From Bacteroidales bacterium (GTDB lineage Bacteria; Bacteroidota; Bacteroidia; Bacteroidales; UBA4181): 42,639 nucleotides of DNA. The position numbers were made by a program, and so were the translations under genes. The DNA is taken from assembly GCA_031275285.1 (NCBI GenBank), contig JAISOY010000181.1:1-42639 (forward strand), written 5' to 3'. Under the pieces are notes generated by a model. That model was not told the DNA's origin. It worked only from the letters and a program-made list of their open reading frames with translations, and searched no databases. Each line of letters starts with the position of its first letter. Position 1 is the first letter of the stretch. Of the stretch, positions 32,218-41,712 are shown piece by piece.

Positions 32218-33308
32218 TAATCAGTATAATTTTTTAGCCATGGAGCTATAGGCTTCTCTTCGCTGGAGTAGATATGCCTCATGATAGATTCAAAATAATT
32301 TGCAGCTGATACTCCTGAAATATTATTTTCAGCCCATTCTCTTATTTTTAATTTTTCCTCTATGCAATAAGGCAAACTTTTCAGAAATCCTACAAATATT
32401 TCTTCCAAATTATTTTTTCTTACTGAAAAACATTTCCCCCGAAAGCCATTTAATAAAATAGAAGACCCGCAATAATCACTTGCAATGGCTGGGACTCCAG
32501 CCATTAGTGCCTCATTGACAACAGCTCCCCAGCCATCTTTATATCTGCTGGGTAACACTAATAAATCAGCTTCGTTTATCTTTTGTTGCACTTTATCATT
32601 GCTTAAGGTTCCCAAATAATCAAATTTTGTATTTTGTATCATTTCGATAACTTGTTCCTTCAATGGTCCATTCCCAATAATTTCTAGCTTGTTCAGCTTT
32701 TCTTCATATTTTCTACATATCGATATAAGCGATAATACGTTTTTGTTATCATCTAATCTACCTACAAAAATAACTGTAGGTAGGACTTTATGGCTAGTAG
32801 GAATCGGAAAAGATAATTTTTCAGTAAAATAAGCCCAGTCGAAAATTTTTTGTCGACTGAATCCCGTATGCTCATAACACCACCTTCCTTTTTCACCTAT
32901 TGCCAATAGAAACTCTATTGAGTTGTTATAAAGCATCTTAAGGATTCTATATTTTATCCCTCTCAGTTTTCCCTTCCAACCTAGCCAATCATATGGTTCT
33001 AAAATTACTCCTAATCGTTTCTTCTGCCTTACAGCTATTTTAAAAGCCCTGGAAGCCAAATCGAATGAATCTATTCCAGAAAAGACATGAATAGCTTCAG
33101 GGTTTTCTATCATTTGATGAAAGTGGACTTCATCAGGAGAAACAACAATATCTGTTTTTCCAAAATTAGGATCTATCCATCCTTCTTGTGTTCGTTCTTT
33201 ACCGATTGATTCCTCAACAACTAATGTTACCGGATATTTTTCCGCTAAATTACGAAGAAAAGCCGACTGATGAATACTTAATATATTTTGCCAGAAAACA
33301 AATTTCAT
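32217..33308 (-). CDS. Family 4 glycosyltransferase
   Basis: A 363-residue GT-B enzyme with the GT4 donor site (TVIFVGRLDDNKNVLSLISI) and DLLVLPSRYKDGWGAVVNEA carrying the glutamate motif. The N-terminal domain is divergent (MKFVFWQNILSIHQSAFLRN), a pattern of GT4 enzymes in variable glycan loci. It lies 126 bases downstream of the preceding glycosyltransferase gene and is coupled to the next by a one-base overlap. A perfect -7 word (33313-33320, minus) is 5 bases before the ATG and may be chance. Confidence 0.88.
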   Translation of the reverse strand: MKFVFWQNILSIHQSAFLRNLAEKYPVTLVVEESIGKERTQEGWIDPNFGKTDIVVSPDEVHFHQMIENPEAIHVFSGIDSFDLASRAFKIAVRQKKRLGVILEPYDWLGWKGKLRGIKYRILKMLYNNSIEFLLAIGEKGRWCYEHTGFSRQKIFDWAYFTEKLSFPIPTSHKVLPTVIFVGRLDDNKNVLSLISICRKYEEKLNKLEIIGNGPLKEQVIEMIQNTKFDYLGTLSNDKVQQKINEADLLVLPSRYKDGWGAVVNEALMAGVPAIASDYCGSSILLNGFRGKCFSVRKNNLEEIFVGFLKSLPYCIEEKLKIREWAENNISGVSAANYFESIMRHIYSSEEKPIAPWLKNYTD

Positions 33309-33434
33309 ATTTCAAAAATACTTACAAATAAAACAACGAAGGAGTAATTCATCATTAGTGACTTCTTCCAATACAAACTCATGCACTTTTCGTAAATTAT
33401 CTGCTTATCAAGCATAAAGTAAGGATATATTTCG

Positions 33435-34409
33435 CTAAGATAAAAAACTACAATAAAAATCCAAATACTCCCGGGCTATTTCAGATGGATTATACTTGTG
33501 AACATTATTTAGCCCTTCGCTAATCAGTTGTTCCCGATATTCGGGTTGTTCTATTATCTGAATTAACGCCATCTTAATCTCTTCCGGGGACCTGGGATCC
33601 ACAAAGGAAGCTCCTTTTCCAGCGACATCCGGCATCGGTGCCATGTTACTGGTAATAACCGGGCGCCCTACGGCCTGTGCCTCTATAATAGGCATACCGA
33701 ATCCTTCTGACCATGATGCAAAATATAAAATATCACATAAGATGTATTTTTCTATTACCTGATCGTTTGTCAGATTATTTTCTATAGAATATTCCATTCC
33801 GTACCGATCCATTTTTTCGATCAACTCTCTTGAGGGATCGCCGACGATCATAAGCTGACAATGAATATCCTTTGCAGCTTCAATCAAACCGATCAGGTTC
33901 TTATGAATACCTGTTCCGATTTGAAGTATAACCGGTTTCATTTCGTTAAATACTTTGGGTATATATGTTAATTTTAAGCTTAACGGATCATTGATTATTA
34001 TAATTTTTCGTGGATTTATTCTAAAATAATTTATCAAATCCATTTTAGTTAATTGGCTCACACATGTCATCTTCTTCATCTTCCAGGCAGGAAAAATAAA
34101 AAGAATAAGAGCAAGCATAAGGTTTTTGAAAGATCTTTTTTTATTTTTAAAATAACCGATATCATGAAACGTAAGGGTTGTTTTCTTTCGCGGAAGAAAT
34201 AAGGATATGTAGTATATATCTCCCGTTATATGGTATATATCTGCATTTATATTTCTTATATTAAAAATATCACTTATCCATGACCCAGAGCAGGTATATA
34301 ATACGGTAGTATGGGAAAGGTTCTCTATTTCTTCAGCAACAGTGTGAAAAACATTTTCCATGCTATGACCGCCTTTAAATTTCGGACGAAAAATATAACA
34401 AACTTTCAT
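33435..34409 (-). CDS. Family 4 glycosyltransferase
   Basis: A 324-residue GT-B enzyme, short for the family. It begins MKVCYIFRPKFKGGHSMENV, has TLTFHDIGYFKNK near residue 78, the donor site KPVILQIGTGIHKNLIGLIE and WSEGFGMPIIEAQAVGRPVI with the two glutamates. It is flanked by unusually large gaps for this locus (126 and 176 bases), both very AT-rich, so it may have its own promoter although no consensus was seen. Substrate unknown. Confidence 0.88.
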   Translation of the reverse strand: MKVCYIFRPKFKGGHSMENVFHTVAEEIENLSHTTVLYTCSGSWISDIFNIRNINADIYHITGDIYYISLFLPRKKTTLTFHDIGYFKNKKRSFKNLMLALILFIFPAWKMKKMTCVSQLTKMDLINYFRINPRKIIIINDPLSLKLTYIPKVFNEMKPVILQIGTGIHKNLIGLIEAAKDIHCQLMIVGDPSRELIEKMDRYGMEYSIENNLTNDQVIEKYILCDILYFASWSEGFGMPIIEAQAVGRPVITSNMAPMPDVAGKGASFVDPRSPEEIKMALIQIIEQPEYREQLISEGLNNVHKYNPSEIAREYLDFYCSFLS

Positions 34410-34585
34410 AAATCTTAATATTGTGATGCATTTTGCTTTTTTAATCTGTCATTACATAAAGAATGACATAGTAAATACCAACATTCTTCCTAAAAATCAA
34501 TGTATTCAAACAGCATTACCAGCAATCTATGCACTCATATTTCTTCTTCAGTAAGAATATTATTTGATATATAACAGAAAACATA

Positions 34586-35965
34586 CTACATAATTGCTTT
34601 ATATAATTTTATCGCCCCATAATATAATAATAAATATAAGATAGAATATAGCAATTGGGGTAATATTTCATCTACAGATTTTTCCACATAATAGCATAAA
34701 TTAATCGCCATTACGATAAAGTATGATTTTAAATAAATATCGTTAAATATTAATAATGTTCCTTTCATATATATATCCCATATACTCAACAGCATTAAAA
34801 ACAGCAATATACATACAAAAAAACCGATAAATCCGTAATCCATTTTAGCAAACAATAAATAAGAATCCGCAATATCCGTATATACGCCTAATTCTTCTTC
34901 AATAAGAATTTGAGAACCTTTATATGATTTATTTGGAAATAAAATTTTGGGTAAAGAAAATGAAATAGCTGCTTTTGAAAGTTCTCCGTCACCAATATAG
35001 TCGTTATCAAAAGACAGGATGAATACCTGTAAAACATTAACTGAACGAGCATTAATGTTATTATCGTCCATATCCAAGGAATAAGAACTGGCTGTCAGGC
35101 CAAATACCTCTTTCATGCTATTAAGAAAAGACAAATTTCCCTGATATTGGGCATGAACCTTCATCCTGGATGACCGATATAAATTTACAGCCGGAAATAC
35201 CAGGATGATAATCAATAAAATAACCGTCCCGAACGACAATAATCTTTTTATTGTTATTTTATCTCGGTAACAACTATAGTAGAAAAAAGCAGATAGAATG
35301 AAAGCGTTTAACATAACAGTACGGGAACCGACAAAAAGCAAAATGATAAATCCGCATAATGTTATCACATCAATAGCAGAGATAGGAATTTTTTTCCTTT
35401 TTTTAAAGAATAAATAGGATATAAATAATAAAATAACCGGAGATAATATTGTTTTAAAAAAACTATTTGTAAACATGGTCAAAATTGAAGCATTTGCCAT
35501 CAATTCTTCCCGTAAACTTTCTCTGGTCATCGCATAATTATCTGCTGAAGCCATGAATCGATAGGAAAGATTTACCCAGCACAATAAACAAATAATCAAG
35601 AAAAAATAGGATATCTTCTTATTGAAAAACAATTGTTTATTCCACTCTCGAATAAATAAAGATATATTGAACAAATTTAAGCGATTGGATACTTTGGAGT
35701 TTGTCCATATAATATTTACGAATAATAAGCCGAATGCAAATAAAATATAAAAAAGATAAGCTCCAGTTTGAATAACAGAGTCATTAACTACAATGTCGTA
35801 GGCATAATCGCTTTCATCGGATATCAATGGGATTAAAACAAAATACAAGGTATGAAAAAAAAGGATGAGATCGAAGCAATTCAAATCACGCTTTTTCAGC
35901 AATTTTATTACCGGATAAATCACCGGGACGCCTGCAATTAATATGAGAAGGGTTAAGCTATCCAT
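34586..35965 (-). CDS. Wzy-like polysaccharide polymerase (polytopic membrane protein)
   Basis: A 459-residue inner-membrane protein with about ten to twelve hydrophobic segments and a larger loop near residues 250-330 (SSRMKVHAQYQGNLSFLNSM ... FSLPKILFPNKSYKGSQILI). Layout and position among glycosyltransferases and a flippase are those of O-antigen/capsule polymerases of the oligosaccharide repeat unit (Wzy) type. Such proteins share little sequence, so the call relies on topology and context. The next gene upstream ends 9 bases before it. Confidence 0.75.
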   Translation of the reverse strand: MDSLTLLILIAGVPVIYPVIKLLKKRDLNCFDLILFFHTLYFVLIPLISDESDYAYDIVVNDSVIQTGAYLFYILFAFGLLFVNIIWTNSKVSNRLNLFNISLFIREWNKQLFFNKKISYFFLIICLLCWVNLSYRFMASADNYAMTRESLREELMANASILTMFTNSFFKTILSPVILLFISYLFFKKRKKIPISAIDVITLCGFIILLFVGSRTVMLNAFILSAFFYYSCYRDKITIKRLLSFGTVILLIIILVFPAVNLYRSSRMKVHAQYQGNLSFLNSMKEVFGLTASSYSLDMDDNNINARSVNVLQVFILSFDNDYIGDGELSKAAISFSLPKILFPNKSYKGSQILIEEELGVYTDIADSYLLFAKMDYGFIGFFVCILLFLMLLSIWDIYMKGTLLIFNDIYLKSYFIVMAINLCYYVEKSVDEILPQLLYSILYLLLYYGAIKLYKAIM

Positions 35966-35974
35966 TATAATTAT

Positions 35975-37114
35975 TTACATGAATACCTCTTTCCATTTTT
36001 TTTTAAAATGGTTATAATCTATTCCTAATAAAGATATAGACTTAAATGCATTACAGCCATGCTGGATATGAATCCCCGGATTATCCAGATAGTATTTCAT
36101 CCCGGATATTAGAGATTCAATCGTCCGAGAATCACAAATAAAACCATCCCTTTGGTGTGTAATTAATTCCGGCATACCGCCGGTTGGAAATATAATACAA
36201 GGTTTGGCATATTGTTTTGCCTCGACTATAACATTCCCAAGAGCCTCTTCATAAAGAGACGGAACAATCAATACATCAATATTTTCAAAAAACAATGAAA
36301 TATTGGTAATCTCTCTTAGAAAAATAATTCTGTTTTCATAATGATCTGGTATTCTTTCCTGTAGTTTTTGTGAAAATTCTTTATCGTATTCCAAACTGCC
36401 GGCTATGTAAAACAATAAATCATCATTGATTTTAAAAATTTCCAAAGCTGCTTCAATTAAAAAACCAACCCCTTTCGATTGTGTAATCTGACCTAAATAA
36501 GCAAATTTCATCGTTGCTTTTTCATTTGTATATTTCCAGGTTTCATCCGGACCACTCTCTAACCGGACTGGCGGATAATTGTAAATTACAACATCATGTT
36601 GGTTAATTCTTCCATTTTCTATCATTAGATTTTTGATATAATTTGAAATACATACACAAACGCTTACACGTTTACAAATGTAATATTTCCATACAAAAGC
36701 ATTATATCTACGAAAAGATAATCCATTAACCGCTGGGACGTCACCAACACGATATAGTATCTTCCTCCTGAAAAACAGTAATACCGGATATAAATTATAA
36801 AAATCTATTTCTGAATTCATCAGTAAAACATGAGGTTTCACTTTAAAAAGGATTCTTAACAAGGATATATTAGAAATGAGCATATCCAGAGCGAATCCAA
36901 GTAATCGGAAACGAGACCTATTTCTTTTTGGAAAATTCGATTGATACGTGCGAAAGGAAGAAGTATATTTTTTTAACTGCTCATCAGCTTTTTTATTGAT
37001 GATAATTGATAAAGAAATATCCTCATCATTCAATAAGTTGTAAACCTCTATGTTTGACCTTTCTTTTCCGTAAAATGCGACAGACGACAATATGGCTAAA
37101 ACCGATTTTTCCAT
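35975..37114 (-). CDS. Family 4 glycosyltransferase
   Basis: A 379-residue GT-B enzyme: MKFAYLGQITQSKGVGFLIE is the donor-domain start and IDVLIVPSLYEEALGNVIVE the glutamate motif, followed by PCIIFPTGGMPELI. The N-terminal domain holds VYNLLNDEDISLSIIINKKA and YRVGDVPAVNGLSFRRYNAF. It lies 9 bases before the Wzy-like gene and 42 bases after the pyruvyl transferase gene. Substrate unknown. Confidence 0.9.
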   Translation of the reverse strand: MEKSVLAILSSVAFYGKERSNIEVYNLLNDEDISLSIIINKKADEQLKKYTSSFRTYQSNFPKRNRSRFRLLGFALDMLISNISLLRILFKVKPHVLLMNSEIDFYNLYPVLLFFRRKILYRVGDVPAVNGLSFRRYNAFVWKYYICKRVSVCVCISNYIKNLMIENGRINQHDVVIYNYPPVRLESGPDETWKYTNEKATMKFAYLGQITQSKGVGFLIEAALEIFKINDDLLFYIAGSLEYDKEFSQKLQERIPDHYENRIIFLREITNISLFFENIDVLIVPSLYEEALGNVIVEAKQYAKPCIIFPTGGMPELITHQRDGFICDSRTIESLISGMKYYLDNPGIHIQHGCNAFKSISLLGIDYNHFKKKWKEVFM

Positions 37115-37156
37115 TTTTATTATGACTGATAGGTTTTTCCTACGCTAAATCTTGAT

Positions 37157-38314
37157 TTATTTTAAAGAGCAAAAATCCCATACAACATTCCACATCTTTT
37201 CATTTTTTTCTAAAATAATCGGTTTTATTGCCTTTAACTTTTCCGAAACATCATTATGTGTTTTTTCCGAAAGAAAGTTCTCTACTTTTTTTAACATAGT
37301 TTCGGGATGAATTAAATCTAATATACAGTCGGATTGATGATAATCTTTAAACAATTCTTCATATTTATGACTCCAACTTGTAGCCAGACAAGGTACTCCC
37401 GAGTTTAATGCGCTTGCTACCCCATGAAACCGGGAAGAAATTACCAAATAAGATTGAGAAATGACTCCTTTCACTTCTAATGCCGTGAGTTGATCAACAA
37501 TAGCTAAAGGTATTTTCAATTGTGTGTTTATAGCTTCACATAATCGGGTATCTTGTTGACCTTCATGATTCAAAAGAAACGGCGTTTTCCCGTTGTTTCT
37601 TATTATTCCTATCATTAAGCAGATTATAGAAAGGTAATCTTTTTGAGAAATAATTCCTTTATCGATCATTCTTTTATTCGGAATAATACAAACACCTCCT
37701 TTTAAAGATTCATATTGTTTTGGAAAAATCCCTTCAACCAATGCTGTAAAATCAGGATATGATTTAGTTTTATTTTTATCAACTCCTGTATTAATTAAAT
37801 ACTTATAGGATATTTTTTCACGTGCGAATATAATATCCGCATATGTGGAAATCATTTTTGCCATTTTTTTTCCGTAGATGGTTTCAAAAGGGCCGAAAGC
37901 CTGAGGTAGCAAAATGATTTTTGTCCCCTGTTCTTTTAATTTACGATAATACCTTTCCCATAAAAGTAAGTCAAAATCAGATCTTTTCCATTGATCGGAG
38001 AATTGAAATCCTCCCGCATCAAGAACGACATCAAGTCCTTTTACCGGATACTTGTTAGTAACCAAACTACAAGGAATGGATAACCGGTAAAGTATCCCAG
38101 GTATCTTTATTCGATTCAAAACAGGAAGCACTTTTTCCACAAAAGGACGTATCTTGAAATTTAACGATGTTTGAATATAAGACCTTTTTTCTCCTATACT
38201 ATTATACAATACTTCTGCATCAGGATATTTTCTTTCTATTTCCTGCAAAATGGCGTAAAGCATTAACTCTGCTCCTTTATTTACAGTACCTGTTCCATCG
38301 ATTTGTATTTTCAT
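37157..38314 (-). CDS. Polysaccharide pyruvyl transferase family protein
   Basis: A 385-residue enzyme of the WcaK/CsaB group, which puts pyruvate ketals on sugars using phosphoenolpyruvate. It starts MKIQIDGTGTVNKGAELMLY, with the N-terminal TVNKGAELM typical of the family; ILLPQAFGPFE and DIIFAREKISYKYL follow, and the diagnostic VISSRFHGVASALNSGVPCL with TSWSHKYEEL lies in the C-terminal domain. Some relatives act on other acceptors, so the exact product is open. It is 9 bases downstream of the FrhB-like gene; the two families are very often neighbours in such loci. Confidence 0.88.
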   Translation of the reverse strand: MKIQIDGTGTVNKGAELMLYAILQEIERKYPDAEVLYNSIGEKRSYIQTSLNFKIRPFVEKVLPVLNRIKIPGILYRLSIPCSLVTNKYPVKGLDVVLDAGGFQFSDQWKRSDFDLLLWERYYRKLKEQGTKIILLPQAFGPFETIYGKKMAKMISTYADIIFAREKISYKYLINTGVDKNKTKSYPDFTALVEGIFPKQYESLKGGVCIIPNKRMIDKGIISQKDYLSIICLMIGIIRNNGKTPFLLNHEGQQDTRLCEAINTQLKIPLAIVDQLTALEVKGVISQSYLVISSRFHGVASALNSGVPCLATSWSHKYEELFKDYHQSDCILDLIHPETMLKKVENFLSEKTHNDVSEKLKAIKPIILEKNEKMWNVVWDFCSLK

Positions 38315-38323
38315 ATGACTATT

Positions 38324-39619
38324 TTATTTCCGCCACAATTTGACCAATAAAACTGTTTTTATTATTTGTTTTACTCTTGATTTATACTTTTTTTTCTTTA
38401 CCTTCTTTTTCAGATATCGAATAATTGCTTCACGTGGTTTTTTTTCAAGAGATAAATAATCACATATTTCTTTTTGATTATATATTGCAGGTTTATCTGA
38501 AATAAAAAAATTCAATGTCCCGGTATAGGAAGGAGTAAGAAATCCTAATGTTTCATAAGCTTCTATTGCGCCTTTCGTTCTTTGTGCCCTTTTTTCTATT
38601 CCCTGTCCGGTTGTTGCATCCTGATAGGATACCTTTCTAAGTAACGCTCTTTCCGACAACATAACATCGTCAATAAGTCCCTGACCTTTTTTCGTGCGGG
38701 TAATTACAAGAGACTCTCCTTTTTCTTTGTCAATACCTTTAATACCCCAAGGGTCGCCAAATACAATATCTGCATGAATATTCATTTTATCAAAACAAAG
38801 AAGACAACGCGGTGGAGCAAGGTAAGATTTTAAAAAATGCCTTTCAGATGCAGTAATTATTTCATATTTAATGTCATTGATGGTTCTGATCGTTACATTG
38901 GCGTTTTTATAATCTGGAGAAAATTTATCTTTATATATTATCTTGCATTTATCTTTTATCGGGGCCATTCCCAGAAGGAATCCATTCAAACTTTCTGATA
39001 AGTTTTGATCACAAATAAGTCCAAGCAAAAATGAGATATTTGAATATTTCCTAGGATTCCTCCCTTGTAATGAAATAATCCCTTGAATATGGCATGGAAT
39101 TCCAATAACAGCAATACTTTTATAGTTTTGTGTAAACTTTAATGCACTTACTAAATTTACAGGAGTGTAAATTGATTTCTGACACATCCGGATTTCTTCT
39201 TTTGACCTGGCAATAAAATATAAAGCCGCAGGTTCGAAAGCATAATCCATTTTACATACAATGGCCGCGTCAATGTTTTCGTTATCAAACAAATATGATA
39301 ATACCTCTGTGGCCATTCCACCACTTTGTGCATTGTTGTATATTTCTTCGTTGAATGTTTTTCCTACATATGCTTCAAGATATTCACCATAAAACGGATT
39401 TATTTCTTTCTTAACAATGATGTTCTGAATATCTATGCCGGGACATACAGAAAAACATATTCCGCATAAATTACACGCCTTATTATCAATTTCAGGAAGT
39501 AGTCGTCCGATTGAGGTGTATGTAAATTTTATAGCATTACTAGGGCATGATGTATCACATGCTCCACAACCGAAACACAAATTATTTTCAATTACATCTG
39601 TTATATTTTTCTTTTCCAC
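38324..39619 (-). CDS. FrhB/F420-dehydrogenase beta-like protein with two [4Fe-4S] motifs
   Basis: A 431-residue protein. The N-terminus carries a bacterial two-cluster ferredoxin: Cys15, 18, 21, 25 (CFGCGACDTSC) and Cys49, 52, 55, 59 (CNLCGICFSVC). The rest matches the FrhB N- and C-terminal domains: AQSGGMATEVLSYLF, SIYTPVNLVSALKF, IPCHIQGIISLQG, and CLLCFDKMNIHADIVFGDPW. In methanogens this family oxidises F420; in Bacteroidetes glycan loci it is common but its electron donor and substrate are unknown, possibly a flavin-dependent reduction linked to sugar modification. It starts immediately after the flippase stop codon and precedes the pyruvyl transferase gene by 9 bases. Confidence 0.88.
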   Translation of the reverse strand: MEKKNITDVIENNLCFGCGACDTSCPSNAIKFTYTSIGRLLPEIDNKACNLCGICFSVCPGIDIQNIIVKKEINPFYGEYLEAYVGKTFNEEIYNNAQSGGMATEVLSYLFDNENIDAAIVCKMDYAFEPAALYFIARSKEEIRMCQKSIYTPVNLVSALKFTQNYKSIAVIGIPCHIQGIISLQGRNPRKYSNISFLLGLICDQNLSESLNGFLLGMAPIKDKCKIIYKDKFSPDYKNANVTIRTINDIKYEIITASERHFLKSYLAPPRCLLCFDKMNIHADIVFGDPWGIKGIDKEKGESLVITRTKKGQGLIDDVMLSERALLRKVSYQDATTGQGIEKRAQRTKGAIEAYETLGFLTPSYTGTLNFFISDKPAIYNQKEICDYLSLEKKPREAIIRYLKKKVKKKKYKSRVKQIIKTVLLVKLWRK

Positions 39620-41170
39620 TTATCTGTTAAAAAAACTAATTTTTTTCCGGATAGGTAATAACAATTTTTCTACAATAATTTTCTCATCATCGCATAAGCC
39701 TGTAAAATATGCAGTTACAATAAAAACAATAATTGAGACAGAAAAAGTTAATAAAAACCGAAGATTAAATTGAAATAAATATATAATTAATAAGCAAGAA
39801 CTGATAGATAAACAAACAGGGAGAAATTCTTTTTTAAAAACTCTGTTAAAATACTCTTTTAATGATAATCCTGCTATCATTTTTAATGAGAGTAAGCGAA
39901 AACTTCCAGCAAGTATCTCTAATGAAACATAAACGATCAATACAGTCATAATAGAATAATTCAATCGCAACAAAACATAAGCACTCGGCAATATTAGCAG
40001 TTTAATAGAACCGACAATAATCATATACGATTTTATTTTACCTGTTGCCTGTATAGCAGATGTCAATCCTATGGTCAATTGATCTGTCATAACCGAAATT
40101 AACATAAAAGAACAAAAAATAACCGTATATTCCGGGATATTTCCCAGCCATAATTCTAGAACAGACGACATTTCAAAAATACACGGAATGGCTAATATTG
40201 CCAGGAGAAAGAATCCAAACTTACTTGCCATCATAGAAAGTCTGAGCATTCTCTGTCTATCATTGGCTCCCTCACTCTTCATAATTTGAGGATTCAATGC
40301 CCTAAGCATTGTTGCCGAAAAAAAATTCAATTGTCCGGATACTTGTTGCGCAATTCCATATGCCGCATTACCAATAGTCCCTAAAAACAGATTTAAAACT
40401 ATTGCAAATCCTTGATTTCGTCCTAATCCGGAGAATGTTCCAACCAAATTCCATCCGGCAAAAGAGCCTAATTCTCTCATCAAGGTTCGATCAATATGAT
40501 GTATTTTTATATCACACTCATCATATTTTTTTAAACAATAAAATGCATATAATAAGAAAGAAATCAAACTTATACATGCCATAAATAATCCGAAGAAAAT
40601 TAACCTTTCATATTGTACAAAACATATTAAAGATAGTGCTATCACTAGTCTTAAGACAGCTTCGACAATACTGACAATCGCTATCCATAACATATTTTCA
40701 TGAGCATTTAATGAAGCTGTAAATGGAACAGATAAGACGGTAAAAAAAACAGTTGCAGTCATAAAATGGTAAACCGCTTTAGCAGCCGAAATTCTCTCTT
40801 CCGGAATATTTAAAAACCCATTAAATAAAAAAAGTGCCGCTATCTGCAGTATTATTATGATGATAAATCCAATAATGATATGAAGTATCCAACTATTAGA
40901 AAATATCTTCTTTTGCATCGAAAAATTTTTAGTCCCTTGTTGATAAGAAAGATACCTTTGTGTCGCAGTTGACATTGCAACATTTAAGAAAGACAACATC
41001 ACAACTGCACTTGCGATCAAATTAAAAATACCATAATCAGAGGCTCCAAGAGCATTTAATATTACACGGGTCGAATATAAAGTAACGCCTGCTGTGATCA
41101 GCATTTTAGCATATAAAATTCCTGTGTTAAAAACTACTCTTTGAGACGTTGATATTGACTTTTTCATCAA
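39620..41170 (-). CDS. Wzx-like polysaccharide flippase
   Basis: A 516-residue membrane protein with about twelve to fourteen hydrophobic segments. Its start (VVFNTGILYAKMLITAGVTL, then YSTRVILNALGASDYGIFNL) is typical of the polysaccharide biosynthesis/MATE-like flippase family that moves lipid-linked repeat units across the inner membrane. It is the first gene of the polysaccharide run, with 542 bases of non-coding DNA upstream, and its stop codon abuts the start of the FrhB-like gene, so the locus probably starts here. Start is Met1 or Met2 (41170 or 41167). Confidence 0.92.
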   Translation of the reverse strand: MMKKSISTSQRVVFNTGILYAKMLITAGVTLYSTRVILNALGASDYGIFNLIASAVVMLSFLNVAMSTATQRYLSYQQGTKNFSMQKKIFSNSWILHIIIGFIIIIILQIAALFLFNGFLNIPEERISAAKAVYHFMTATVFFTVLSVPFTASLNAHENMLWIAIVSIVEAVLRLVIALSLICFVQYERLIFFGLFMACISLISFLLYAFYCLKKYDECDIKIHHIDRTLMRELGSFAGWNLVGTFSGLGRNQGFAIVLNLFLGTIGNAAYGIAQQVSGQLNFFSATMLRALNPQIMKSEGANDRQRMLRLSMMASKFGFFLLAILAIPCIFEMSSVLELWLGNIPEYTVIFCSFMLISVMTDQLTIGLTSAIQATGKIKSYMIIVGSIKLLILPSAYVLLRLNYSIMTVLIVYVSLEILAGSFRLLSLKMIAGLSLKEYFNRVFKKEFLPVCLSISSCLLIIYLFQFNLRFLLTFSVSIIVFIVTAYFTGLCDDEKIIVEKLLLPIRKKISFFNR

Positions 41171-41712
41171 ATTATCAATAGGTTAACTTTATCGTAATGA
41201 AGAATTATATGTTTTTAAGATTTTTCTTTTTTCAACTTAAGAAACCGAACAAATATATTTTACATATACTTCAGTCATACCGACTAATTTACAAATGTAA
41301 TTTATTATTTTTGAAATTGTGAACTATCTGATATTAAATTATTATCTCCATTGACAATAAATGTATAAACTATTTAGCTTATTCTCAAATAAAGTTTTTT
41401 ATTCTTAGATATTTCAAATATTTCTCCTATAACAACCATTTAAAGTACCGGATGTAATAATAATTTTACGAAGCATAGCATTTATTTTCTGATCAGAAAT
41501 ACTGTAGCTTTACCATTAGATAACAATAAGATGTAACACATATTTATTCGCGAAAAAAATAATTAAAATATAAATCGTGCTATTCGGATAAATATGATAA
41601 TTGATCTTATTTTTCAACTTATCTAAATATCACTTTCATCTCTTATCCTTCAGAAAATATTCGGTTTCATGATTTAGATTAAAACCTGTCTTGCTTTTAA
41701 CAAAAATAATCC
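41171..41712. other. Long AT-rich intergenic region upstream of the polysaccharide locus
   Basis: 542 bases without a recognisable gene. It should hold the promoter of the wzx-first operon. On the minus strand two full -7 words occur, TACATTTG (41292-41299) and TATATTTG (41250-41257), but neither has TTTG at the right distance. No inverted repeat pair typical of an invertible capsule promoter and no antiterminator gene were seen. The downstream end of the NIPSNAP gene borders it on the right. Confidence 0.55.
41292..41299 (-). promoter_or_regulatory. Candidate -7 element of the polysaccharide operon
   Basis: TACATTTG on the minus strand matches the consensus fully, 121 bases before the wzx ATG, giving a leader of about 115 bases. 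There is no -33 TTTG, and the surrounding AT-richness makes chance matches likely. Confidence 0.3.

Noticed and set aside
33305-33415. 36-codon minus-strand frame whose stop overlaps the next glycosyltransferase start (ATGA)
   Set aside because: The overlap looks like coupling, but the peptide has no recognisable features and lies in AT-rich DNA; not enough to call a gene.
41171-41712. An invertible capsule promoter upstream of wzx
   Set aside because: No pair of inverted repeats with matching sequence was found in this stretch.
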